A DNA stretch of 64,000 nucleotides from Callipepla californica brunnescens (lineage: Eukaryota > Chordata > Aves > Galliformes > Odontophoridae). The stretch is from assembly GCA_023055505.1 (NCBI GenBank), contig JALIRH010000008.1, positions 2,170,001 to 2,234,000 of the forward strand. Reading direction: 5' to 3'. Shown here in pieces: positions 40,824 through 53,600 of this stretch. The position numbers and the translations under genes are program-made. The notes under the pieces were generated by a model that was not told where the DNA came from, ran no database searches, and saw nothing but the letters and a program-made list of their open reading frames with translations. Position 1 is the first letter of the stretch. Each line of letters opens with the position of its first letter.

Positions 40824-43800
40824 GTATGTGTACCAAAAGTACTGATTGGGGTGTTTCAGGAGGGGGAATCTTTTTTTTAACTAGGTGTTCACAATACAGA
40901 ATATCAGCTGGTCTACATTTTGGTATTACATCTCTGTCTTAAGTCCTCCAAACAAGTTTTTGTTTGGCTGCTGTTGTTGGTGCCTTAGACTCAGGGCACA
41001 GATCACAATGACATTACGCTTATTTACTGTCCGCTTAAACTCTTAACCAATGGAGGTGAATATGAGGGCATTTTTCCACCCCTAACATTGGTAGAAACAG
41101 GTATTTCTAGATCAGAAATATTTCTAGATCAGTCTTTCTCCAGACTTCAATCTTTGTGGGCGCTTTTTCTTCAGAGCACGCATTTTCATGCAGAGGATTC
41201 CTTCTTTTCATGAGAGCACCTTCCATTCTGATCAGTCAGAGGCAAGATAGTTAACTTTTTCTCAGTTCTTAAGGGAAGGAGAGCATTTAGGTAGAGAAAG
41301 TGGCTACGTTTTGATCACATCATGCTTAGTATGTGCAAATAATCCTAGCTCAGTAGTCTCCGTCCCACATCTGTGTGAAATTCTGTTGTCTTTCCACTGA
41401 CTATGTAGAGCTTTCTTTCTTTCTGCAGTCTTAATAATAGCTTTTGATAGCTATTTCTATCTTCCAGAATATACTAAAGGTAGGAGAATATATTAAAGGC
41501 TGCCATGTGATTGGAAGTTCTGGTGATGCAGATGAACTCCAAAGAAGACATGCAGTGAAAACATGGACGTGTACTTGTAGGTGTTTTAGCTTGTTGAGTG
41601 CTTCCCCAATCTAAGGAAGGATTTTTTTTGTTGTTTAAATTGCGCCTCCAACTTGGACCCGCGTTGAGTGTTTTAAGTTCATCTCTTGACTCCTGTTTCT
41701 CTTGACTCTTGAGCTCTTCTTTTACTAACGCATTACTTCTAAACACCGCCACCTGGAAAAGATGCTGGGCTTTGCTGTTCATGGGATGATACTTTCCTGT
41801 CTGAAGCTGAGTGTAGGCATTACTTAGCTTTGTTCTTCGTAGGAGCTGGCAAGGAAATCTGTAAGCTATTGGCATATGGATTAATTACTCTAGAAGGACC
41901 AAAAAAGGTACACTTTTTCTTGTAAAGCATGAAGAAACCACTCTGCACTATAAATATTCAGTACCCTCCACCAGGTATTTGCAGGAGGAAATGGTGACTG
42001 CCTCCATGCAGAGCTGTTGAGGTTACAGTAAACTCTAATTCGCTTAACTTCCTTGTTACATTCTGCATAAGGTAGGAGGAAAGCACGGAGAAAACAGAAC
42101 TGTTCATTCTGTCACTTTTCTTATACCGTTTACGTCACAGTCTGCAATTTTTAGTTTGCAAAATAGTTCTATAAAGACTCTTTGCCTCTTCTTGTACAGT
42201 GAACCCACAGAGCACTTTATTTTTGATGCAAGTTGGAAACATTTTTGAAACTTCTTATCGTATCTCTGGATGAAGTTGGGTGGGACACATTATTTAGTTT
42301 CTGCTGTGAGATAAACAGAAAAGAACATCCCTGTGTAACCAGCACACACGGGACAGAGTCACCGATGGACTGAAAATCCCTACAAACCCCAACCCTGAGC
42401 GTGCAAGGAATGAGGAGGGAAATGTTTCTGCAAAACATGCAGATTTATTTGGTTTTGGTTTTAGTCCTTAGAACTATTGAACTTATCAGAAGTCTGATTA
42501 AGAGAGCTGAGTGGGAAACACTTAAGTAGCATTCTCGATGGGAAGTGCAGGCTTTCCTTAGTTGCTTGGAGCTCAGTGCTTATGGCTTTGGGAAACTGAG
42601 CTTCAACTTTTTGCATCTCCACTTGCATTCTGCTTTTAGAAGTGCTTTGTTTAATGAAACCTTAAAAACGTGATTCCATTAGTAGTGGGGTAAGCTTTGG
42701 TATAGAAAGGACAACATTCTGCACAATTATTTCAGACGCTTGATTGTGCTGGAATGAATCAGTACAACTGATTTTCATTATTTGATGAAATTATTCCCTT
42801 TACTTAGAAGTCATCGTAATGAGCAGTTCTAGTCTTGCTTTCTAAGGATTGAGGAAACAAAATGGAAAACCCCAAATCACATGGGACTTTTAAAAAGGTT
42901 TTGCTCATGCTTTGAACTGTCCACAGTAGGCTATGCAATAGTAGGTAAAGCCATGAATACATAGGGTATGCAAGGCAGAGCCTATCAACTGTGTCCAGCT
43001 TCCTTATTTTTCAAAACAAAAATAAACAGTACCCCCTGCTTTGTTCTTCATAATGCCAGAAGTTCTGGGCCTTTTTGCTGCCCAGCTTCTCCCTGATGTG
43101 TGCTGCTTTGCTGCTCTTCTGCCATTGTGCCTTTCTGCTGCGTAGTAGGTGGGTTCTTGAACTTTGTTGAAGTGATGTGATTGAGCCCATTTTAATACAG
43201 ATGGGATTAAAATCTTGAGTTCTTGGGGAATAATATTTAAAGTGACTCATCTTAGAGGGAATGACCTTGGAAGAGTTTGTAAGTGGGGGAAATAGCATCA
43301 AGTCTCAGTCACTCTACATGTTTGCGTTTCCTCAATCCAGTCATGGTCCATCTTTTCTCCTGAAGCAAAGCTGCTGTTTCTAACTCCCTAATCTCCTAAT
43401 TATGCACTGGAAGTTTCTGCCTGTATTAATTTCTGTCATGCTGTCATCTTAAAATGATGGTAACAAGAGTACTTTGTGGCACTTGCTGAAATGCAGTGAA
43501 GGAATTCAAACGTGTTAAAAATAAAAACGCTTCTCTAAAATATCAAGACGTAGAAAACAGCAAATAGAATATCAGTACTTAGTTTTCACATTAAGTCTGT
43601 GACTCCACAAGTCTGTTTGCAGTAATGGTCTTACAGCACACTTACCAGGACTTCAGTCTCACTAACTGCAGTGAAAATGCCAGGGCTCATGTAACAGTTC
43701 CCACTTGTATACTAACTTACATATTAGTGAGTTTTGATAGTCCTAATTCAACTGGAAGCATCGGGAAGGGGAGAGAAGAGTAGGCAGTAAACGACTGATG

Positions 43801-46800
43801 TCTACTTTTACTGGGAAATTACTGTTATCAGGGATTTGACAAGTGATTATGAATCTCTGGGTATTGGGTCTAAGTTCCTGAGAGCGTTTAGTGTGGGTTG
43901 CTAATAAACACACGATTCCTTAGTTATCCCCAGAGTGAAATCGTCCATTGGTGTATTTTCTGTAGTGTCAGTTTTGCTGTTGTTCCATTTCCTTCCTTTC
44001 ACAGTGATGCACACAAAATCAAGTTGAAATGTGTGCTTGAGAGGACTGTAAAGTTTTTGTTCTGAGCTCTAGGTTAACTGTATGTTCCCAGGACACAAGA
44101 GGTTGCCTGGCCTGAATAGATCTTTGGACAAGTTGGGTCTACCCAGCTCGCTCAGGGATGGTGGTGTAGATAAATTTGCTGTGTGTAGAACAGAATAATA
44201 CACTGAACTATCTCCTAGCCAACACAGTAGATATGACAAAAGATTTTTCATATCCCAATTTGAACAATAAAAAGCAATCACTTTTCCTTTCCATTCTCTC
44301 TGTGTTTAAAGCTTGCAGTTTGTAACAGAACATAACATTGTGCCAGGATTTTCTTGTTCAGGCTTAACACCAGTATAAAACCTCATTGCCTACAAAATAA
44401 CATCTGTGTGCATACGTGCACGTGTGAAGTCACTGTAGTTCTGGTAACCCATGCTGTGTTTGGTTTCTCGCAAGATCTGAAAAAGCTATCTCCACAACTT
44501 GCCATGCTGAAATAACTGAAGATGGTTTTTCTTCCTTCCTTCTTTCTACTCTGTTTCTGGTTCTTCATCAGCAAATAAAATCTCCTGTAAATGTCTCTGA
44601 TTATTTAAATAACCTGTACAGGTTGTACACTCTGAACTTTCTGCCTGCAGCCGAAGGATATCTTCACAGTTCTTGCTGTCCACTATCTTTGGCAAATAAG
44701 AAATGTGTTTAAATTTCGAGAATGTGTATTAAGTATTTTAAAAGGGACCTGGGAAACCAAACTAGACAGAACTGTCTTCAGTTTCATCCCCCAATTTGAA
44801 ACAGGCTAGTAGCTAACTCTTAGCCTTTAAAGTAGCAAAGCCTCCAAAGCTGTTGCCTCTTCTTGACATGTAATTGAACTCTGTGTTAGATTGTTTAAAA
44901 GAAAAGAAATATTGAAGCTGCCATTTCCATATATTTCCCCTTTCTTTTGAGGTTTAGCTTGTTTTCCTTGTTTTTGTAGAGATAGAAAACCCAACAAATT
45001 CAAGAAATGTATATTTGCTGATAGTGTGTTCCTTGTAACAGCTGTACTGTTTAAACCTTTGGTTTTCAGTGGGTGTGTGCTGCTTCTTGCTGTCAGGATT
45101 TCTGATATATCTGATACACCTTAGTTTGCTGATGCATCCCTGTGTGGATGAACGTTAGAGGGATTTTTGATCAGAGCAAAAGCCCAAGATGATACCTGCT
45201 TGATAGCAACACCAACTGTGTCGATCTAAAGAAGGCAGATCCTTCAATTTTTGAAACCTCTGTATTGAATCAGTTAAATATTTTCTTTCTTGATGGGTTT
45301 TAGTATGCTGGTTGTGTCGCATAGCATTGATCTTTGTGAGCCTTCATTGCCCTTTCCAAGGCAGTGTTTGAGATGGGTTGAGGAGTAAGTTGCAGCAAAG
45401 TCTTTTGAGGTACAGTTACACTGAATAGCTATTCATCAGACTTTTCATGTGTTTTAGATGCAAACAATGTAAGGGAGCTTACATAATAGTTAATGTGAGG
45501 GATTTTTTTCTCTGTTCTGAACGAGTTCAGGTGACTTGCTCAGTCTAACCCATTATTACACTCCCAGTGAGGCAGGAGCCCTTTTGTTCTGCTGTTTGCA
45601 TAGTGCTGTCCCTCTTGCTTCTTTTTTGGGGATTGCATAAGTAGAAAGTTCTTGACATGTTCTCAATTTTCTGTCAGTTTTCACATCTTCGTTTCATTAG
45701 GAAATCTTTCATTTGTCTTTCTGAGGTTTGAGTAAAGAACAGTGTACACAATTTCCAGCTTCTTCAAGCAAAATGGATTTTTCTGCTGCCTTTCTCTGCT
45801 CTTTTTGCACTTTTGTTATGTGCGTACAGATGTTTTCTGAAGCTCATAAATTGTCTCAGTAGTTCTGCGACTTGTTAGGATACTGAGTACAGTTCTCTTA
45901 GTAGATAAGAGGAATCCAGCATCTTCTGGCTTAAGGCTATTATAAAATATTCAAGTGTCATCTAACAACTCAGCTTTCCTCCTGAAGGGGACTTGCAAAG
46001 CTATGTCATCTTGGTTTTCTCTCAGAAATTTTCTTAGAGGTAGGTATTGTTAAAATACTGAATCCTGCTTGTGCTCAATGTAAAAATCTGAGAACTGAGA
46101 ATCTTCCTCCTTTGTTGGCTTCTGTCAGATTCTTTTTGTTGTTGTTGTTGTGGTTTAGGAACAATGTGCTATACCTTGCAATTCTGGTTCTTATCTAGAA
46201 TCCTTTATTTTTTTTTTTTCCTAAAATCATAAAATTAATAACTCATAGCATACAGGAGTCTCAGTTAACTTACAGAGATCGTGAGAGATGAGCTACAGCG
46301 CTCAAATATCAAGCACTTCTGTCAACGCTTCCCATGAGACAGGAATGATGAGGCACTGTGCAGGAATTAGATTGTTTCAGAATCAATCTTGAAATCTTTT
46401 CCTCCCTGAAAACTAATCCTGAGTTTCCAAGCTGCATAATCTGTTACATTGATCCTAAGGGAAGTTTCATGCTAAATAAAAGTAATACTTGCTAATCTGT
46501 TTTGTTAAGCTTGGAGGGAGGACTGGAAGATCAATGGTTGGCTATCATAAGACAGCCAACTCTGAGAGCTGTTGAACTAGAGGATACTTCTTTCAGAAGT
46601 TAGGTAATAGCATCCCTAGGGTTGCTTGCATCTGGATCCTTCCACCTGCTACCAGTTACAGGTGGTAGATGAATACTGGACGAGGTGAAACGTTTTGTGC
46701 AGCTTGCTAGCACGTACACTTCAGCAGTGGGAACTTCACTGTGGTGTAGTGAGTACAACAGATGTTTACTTCTGAATGTAACATTGCTCACGGTGTTCTT

Positions 46801-47929
46801 GATCTCATCTACAATACAAGCCCTTGATGCAGGTGTATGAGTTTTATCCTAAAGCTCTTATTATTTTTGAGAGGGAAACAAGACTGTTACCACATTGCAC
46901 TAATACTAATGGAAAAACTCCTGAACACAGTCACTGATGCTGACATAAAAATTAATTTTGCTATCTTGGCACAAGGGTGAGAGTTGAAATGAATACAGAT
47001 GGTGTGCGTGTGCATTGGTGGTGGTGGCTTCTCTATATCTACTTCTGAATATTGGTCATATTAAAGATTCATGCAGAGGCAGAATGGCCTGCAGTTAGTC
47101 TTATGCAAGTTTTCTTAGTAACTCGTCTTCTCTGATAAAATCTTAAGCAGATACATTCTCAGAATTGGCCATTTAGTGTCTTTAATGAAATCTAGACTTA
47201 GATTCCTATAGAAGTTTTATGCATATATAGTATATATATATAAAAGCTTTCCTTGCAAGCTTCTGGGCCAGTTCTCTGTGGTATGTGGATTAAACAATTA
47301 AACAGACCACTTTTTTTCAAATTTTTAACAGCAAAAGAGTTGCAAAGCCTTTGTGCATTTAGGTAAGGACAGATTCTTGCAAAACCTTTAATATTTTCTT
47401 TTGCATAGTTGTTCTTGCTGACGTTATTTCTGGCTATTAGGTAAGCAGTAGCAGGAAATATAGCAGGAAATAAGCTCAGAGTGATACACTGGGTTGAAAC
47501 GCTTTCCATCAAGTTTTATCATATGAGTAATACTGTCCTGGCATTCTGTTACTGAATGTTACTTGATCACACGAGCAGCCTGCCACTGAAAGACAGAGCT
47601 TGCATGTACTTTTTTTCCTCCCTCCTTGCCCTCCTTGCCTGGCCTTACTTTCTTATTATGAGAAGCTAGTTGTCCTGCTCGTTGCGTGTGCCATTTGTAG
47701 AAGACAGGGTAAAAAGAGAAACTAGGGAATGTGCTGAAAAGGCATTATGCAGCAGAGCAGGAGGTGGGTAAATAAGAATCCTGAAAATAGCCTGGGTGAA
47801 AGGTGGCAGGAGATGATAGGGTAGCAAATGGAAAGGAAACATAGAGGCAGTGTCAGTGCAGAAATAAATATTAAGTAAAACAGAAGATGATACAATGACT
47901 GTGAAAAGGTAGTGGCAGTGTGAGGAGAT

Positions 47930-48055
47930 CATGGAGTGATAGAGTGGTTTGTGTTGGAATAGACCTTTAGTATCGTCTTGTTCCAAGCTCTTGCTTTAGG
48001 CAGGGGCACCTCCCTCTAGAGCAGGTTGCTCACAGCCCCATCCAGCCTGAGATGA
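47930..48055 (-). repeat. CR1 LINE fragment, antisense, short
   Basis: The plus strand reads ATGGAGTGATAGAGTGGTTT, GTTGGAATAGACCTTTAG, then GGGGCACCTCCCTCTAGAGC, AGGTTGCTCACAGCCCCATC and CAGCCTGA. This is a degenerate reverse-complement CR1 3' end. Confidence 0.8.
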
Positions 48056-49521
48056 GAATGAAGTTACAGAAATGGCAAGAAGTTCTGCTTCTGGCACTGC
48101 AGAGGTAAATTATGAGGGGGCAAATGATGCCCCGAGAACAAGAGAAAGGGCAGAGTGGCACACTTGGAAGCTGCTGTGGGCAAACACACGTGCTCTGTGT
48201 ATGTATACTATACTGTATGTGGAATTACATGCGGTGCATATCCATCTACGTGCACATACGTTTTTCCCTGTTGTCTTTTAAATGGTATGTTCTCAGTCCT
48301 GACTTCAGGCTGATGAGTGTGAGTATGCTTAGGAACACATCCTGTACTCACTTTGAAGATAAGTATGGAGTGCTATTTTAGTGAACAGTGGCATTGTTCC
48401 TACCTATAAGAGATGGAATGCTGTCTCTGGAGGTTGATTGAAAACTCAATTTATTTTTTTAAGCCCCCCTAAAAAAAAAAGTGGTATGGGTCTTTGTTAT
48501 CCTATCTCAAGTTTTGTTTTAAGTGCTCTAATGCTAAGATACCCAGAGTTGCTATTCACTGGCTTGTTGAATTACTTCAGTTGTAATATATTCAAAGCAC
48601 ATCTATGCTGCACAGTTCTACAAAAAGTATCTTTACATTAAGCATGCAAACACAATCAAAATTTATTTTCCAAGTGCAATGCCAGAACTTTCTAAATCAC
48701 AGATTCATTTTACAGTGAAAATGCAAAGCCATTTAATTTTGGTACTTCCAGATAAGGACTCTTTGTTGAAAAGAAAACGCTTTTGAAGGGAAGTTATTTT
48801 CATTTTTGCTGCTGGAAGTGCGTGTGTGCTGCAAGTAAATTAACCATCTTCAAAATTATAAAATTTCTAGTTTTATATTGGGAGGTATTTTTACTCTTTC
48901 CTGGAAGTTAAAAACTGCTGAGGCTGCTATGTGTCAGCTTCCAAACAAGCACAGCCCTAAGGATGAGAAGTACAACCATGTAGGAGAAAGCTACTACTTT
49001 AACTTACATATATTTGTATTTTTGTTACTAGAAGTTTCACAGATTAACCCTTCTTCCATCACAACGGGTGGAGTTCACTTTTTGTAATTGCTATCTCAGT
49101 GCAGGCACCTGACACTTGGAGTTCTGCAAGACATCACAGCAATTTGTAATGCTGCCCTTCCAATTCTGGCCTTACGTTCAACAGCTCTAAAACAGAGGTT
49201 AGCTGTAGCTTTTTAAAAATGCAGGATTTTCTCAATATTTGTTGTTCTACACATATAAATGCATTTTGGATCTATGTAAAATGTATGTACCTTTCAAAAC
49301 TTATCTGGTAATCCAAAAAGAAGCTTATGCACACGTGAGCCTGGCCTGAGAAACAAAGTTAACAACTACAGGGATGGAAGAGGAAAAAGGTGCTCCTGCT
49401 GAGTTCTGAAAATCTCAGGAAGTAAACTTAAAATTTGCCTTCAGAAAAGCTGAAGGATGCATTCCCTTTTCTGCTTAAAATTGGGAAAAATAATACACTT
49501 AGGCAAAAGCAAATCCTGCTT

Positions 49522-49600
49522 TCATAGAGTCACCAAGGTTGAAAAGGCCCACAAGATCATCCAGTCTAACTGCTCATGCTGGCAAATACCATAGCTGGAA
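49522..49600 (-). repeat. CR1 LINE 3'-end remnant, antisense
   Basis: TCATAGAGTCACCAAGGTTG, AAAAGGCCCACAAGATCATC and CAGTCTAACTGCTCATG match the inverted CR1 tail. Only about 75 bases are recognisable. Confidence 0.75.
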
Positions 49601-50514
49601 TAATTTATTTTTTTCTAAAATGATGGAGAAGGAAACGTGTTTTAAGTTTTACAATAAAACCTTAGTTGTCGATCCTGCATCAGTTTAAAAACCTTTCTCT
49701 AAAAGGAGCCATTAATGCTCAATAAACCAGTAGCTGAACTGGGCCTGTTTTCACCCTCGTGTAGCTCACAGTGCAGTTTCTGGTGATTTCGATACAAATT
49801 CAAAACAAATTTCAAAAGATGTTAAGGGAAATCAAATGTAAATATTCATAACACTTTTTAGATTTGAACTTCTCTTTATAGCTGGCTACTCTCTGTCCTC
49901 TCCACAGTGGTCCTATTCTAGTTTCTCCTTTGGTGTGCCTGAAGGAGGGCATAGCTCCTGGGTATTTAGTTGGAGATTTACATAGCAAAACTGTTGAACA
50001 CAGGGCCTTAATGTTCATTGAGAGCTGTTTTTCATCAAAGGCTGAGGTTCTTTCTGGCTTTATAATTGATGAGTACATGTAAAGCTTAAGAAAAATCTCT
50101 ATCTTTCAGTTCATTAAAGAGATTCCCTCCTGTGCCCAGCTTCCTATCAGCATAGAAATTCAAAAGAAAGTAAAACATTCTCCTTTAAAAACAATCGTCA
50201 TGGTTCTTTTATAGTTAGAAATGCACAACTGGATGTATAATTGGTATGCACAGGTAAGTAACGTCTCTTTTATGGGATTGCCCAGATATTTGAGTTGAAA
50301 CTCACTTATGTTTCAGATATGTTGCCATAATGAAAACAAGTATCGTGACAAAATTAATAGTTCTAATTAAAAAACCATAACATTTTTTCTCCTTCTGTAG
50401 TCCACTGGAAGACATTCAAAATGCCATTTTTACTCAGATTTTACGTCTTTTTCCACTGTTCTCTTACCGGAACAGTGTGAGAGCTGTGCTGAATTTTAGG
50501 TACTGTGCTGTGCT

Positions 50515-50645
50515 CTTCCAGGCTTTCAAGATGAAAATAGATAGAGCAGCAAGCAACCTGTTCTGACCTTGTAGCTTTGAGCAGGAGATTGAACTTGATA
50601 ATTCAGAGGTTCCTTCCTCAGTGATACACTGTGATCTTATGAAAT
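50515..50645 (+). repeat. Old CR1 LINE 3'-end remnant, sense
   Basis: AGCAAGCAACCTGTTCTGAC, GAGCAGGAGATTGAACTTGA, CAGAGGTTCCTTCC and CACTGTGATCTTATGA follow the order of a sense CR1 3' end. It is strongly decayed. Confidence 0.6.
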
Positions 50646-53600
50646 TGAGTTCCCTTTTTCTTTTGCTGGAAGGGAAAGAAAGGAACAACAAATCCAAGTG
50701 ATCTAACTTTTTAGTCTTACCTCTTTGTTCTATATATGTATATAATTCCAGTATCTACAAGGATCCAGCTTTCATATTTACCTGATAACATGTTGTAGGG
50801 ATTCAGTATTACTTTCCTGCTTCCTTCTTTGTTTCAAAATCCTGTTTTCTTGAAATATGTTGCATATACAGTGCTGTAAAGCCTCAAAACATATCCGCAA
50901 ACATCAGTCTGTTTTACTTGCTTTCAAAGAAGAAAAAAATATTTAGATACCGCTTTCTGCTTTAAATTGAATGTGCATAGTTTTGTCCATCTACTTTGCC
51001 ATTGCTGTCCTTGAACATAACATTTTTCTAGATCATCTTTCTAAGTTCTGCAGATAGCTGCAAGCACACCTGAGTATGTTCGTAAACGTTCTTTCTCTGT
51101 GGGTGGAGTAGGCATTAGAAAATACATTTTTGCTCTCAAGCAAAAGCTGGTCCAGATAGGTATGGGCATGGTCAATTTAATACACTGTCCCAGGTCCTGA
51201 CTGCCTTTTTTGTTGATTATGAAGTATTTAATGTTCAAGTTTAAGCCTGTTTGCACAAGACTGCAAAATATTAAATGTAATTTTGGGACTGCAAATTATC
51301 TTAAAGTCAACAGGAAATGAGAAATTCCTTCCTCTTGAATCATGCTGTGCCAAGGCTTTGCAAAGTTCTGACCTGACTTCCTCTGTTTCTGTTTTTCTCT
51401 CAGAAAATTCCACACTTTTCAAGGTATGACAAATCCAATGAAACTGCCTTTAAGTGTTAGTGGAGAAAGTGCAGGAATCTTTATGACTACTGAAGAGGAG
51501 CTTAGAAAAAAGTAACAGCTCCTCCCAAAGTCTGTAATGTAATTCCTCCTTCTGAATTGGGATTATTGAGCCCCAGTGAACAGTTACACAGCAGGGACTT
51601 GGTGGGCAGCTCTCAGGCACAATTGTATGGAGCATAGCATGGGAGGTCTCTGCTTGGTGTGTTGTAGTGCTACTTCTGGCTGTGCTTGGTCGAGAAGAAT
51701 CTTGCCTTCTGCTCTTCCTTGTTTATGCAAAATGCTTAGGCAGAAAAAAATGTTTTAAATTAGACCAGCTGGTAGAGTAAGATGTAAGAAAATATTAACA
51801 CATAAGAAAAATATTAACAAGTGCCAGTAACCTGTGTTACAGACTCAGCCTTACTTCGCTTTAGGTCAGCTGACATAGTGGGCAGTAAGATGTCACATTT
51901 TCCCTGCAGGTCTCCTTCTGTGCTTCTGAACTCTCTTAGCAGTGCTTCACTGTTGCTTCCCTAGCAGGTTTTCCACCTACATAAAGTGGGTGTGAGAGGT
52001 GCTATCTCTTACCACATGTGTTGTCCCAGAGTCGTCGTTATTTTGGCCATTTTGTTATGTCCTGTTCTGGTGACAAGCGATATCAACAGTGTCAATGACT
52101 GTGTGTTTCTGTAGATCACAGTTCTCCATGTGGAAGCCCCTGTTGTCCGGAGACTTGAAAGTGAGCATACGGTGTCGAGGCTAGGAATGTAAAAAAAAAA
52201 AAAAGCTTAATGCACTCAGCCAACTCTTTTATTGCATTAAATTGCTCGGTGCTCCACAGTTGTAACCCGGAGATCTGTGGGCAAAGGTAGGTTCCCTGTC
52301 TTTCATACCACTCAGAGCTCATCAGGAGTGTAATTCATTTCCAAAGGATCCATCTGTGTAAGAGCATTAGGTTTGCCATTGCTGCCGTGTGCTTGCCGAC
52401 AGTTTCAGAGCTTTTATAAAAAATTGTAATCAGTACTTCTAATGCTGGTATTAAACTTAGAATCTGTGTTCACACTACGAAATTGGAACGGCAGAGGCTT
52501 TAAGCAGCAGGTGCTGTCCTGCCAGCTATTGCTGTGGAGATGTAACTGCTGCTTCCTGTCTGAGAAAACATCCTGCTTGCTTAGAGCCTTCTTGGTGTGC
52601 TGTGTGCTTCTCCCACTGCTGTTTTCTTTTTCCTGCATCAGGGAATCCTTCAAGAAATAACACAGCCTTTCTTCCTGAGTGCACTTACTGCATTTGTTGC
52701 AGTCTCCAGTTTCAGCATGATGATGTCTGTGCCCAGTAGGCCCAGCTGGAAGTACTGGTGATGAAGTGTCCGTGTTCTGCACAATGGTCGGACTTGCTTT
52801 AGTGCCTGCAGAATCTTGCCCTGTCAGATGTTGTCACTGAGACATCTGGCAAGCCCATAGCCCTTTGCTGAAACTCAAAGCAGCTTTTAATAATGATAGC
52901 TTATTCCACAGAAATTATTTACTGGAAATATCTGGTTCTTCTTAACCCATTAAGAGCTGTTTTGTGGAACAAAGTATTACCTTTTGTTCAGTAGGCTGGT
53001 TATATTTGAATATTTAAACTTGTTTTGTAAGGTGTCAAAATGGAAGTAAGGAGTTTGCATTAGGTTTTCCTGCAAAATGCTATGAGGGATTTCTTAAAGC
53101 ATTATACATCACAGTGATGTAACAAAAGCAGTTTAGTTGTGGTGCCTGAAAATGAGCAATTTTGAAAGTTCTTATTGGAATTTAATGTTATTAAAGTGCC
53201 GTATGAGTAACAGGAATTAATATTGCTTTGCTAAACACAAAGAACATCAGAAATTTCTCTTGTTGTGTCTGCTCTTCACCATCCTTGCACAGAATGCAGG
53301 TCAGCAGTGAAAAGCAAATTCATTTTTTCCATTGTCGTATGGTCCGTGGCACTCTGGTGCCAATTACTGCGAGCTGGACATCCGCATGGTTGCTTATCCT
53401 GCAAGGAATGTTGTCTCCCAACTTGATGTCACATGAATAGGACTCCAATTCCAACGTATCCAAATTAAGGAACTGGTAGTGAAAGGTTATGCATTCATCT
53501 AGTAGAAGCTCATCCCTGACAAGAAAGTTTCTTTGTTCACTTAGCAGGAGAGAAGTCTGTTCATAAAACCATGTTAGCATGATCAGGCCTTAATTTACAG

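Noticed and set aside
41474..41875. Minus-strand 133-codon frame in WDR33 intron 7
   Set aside because: No recognisable domain or splice context; a frame of this length is expected a few times by chance in 64 kb on six frames.
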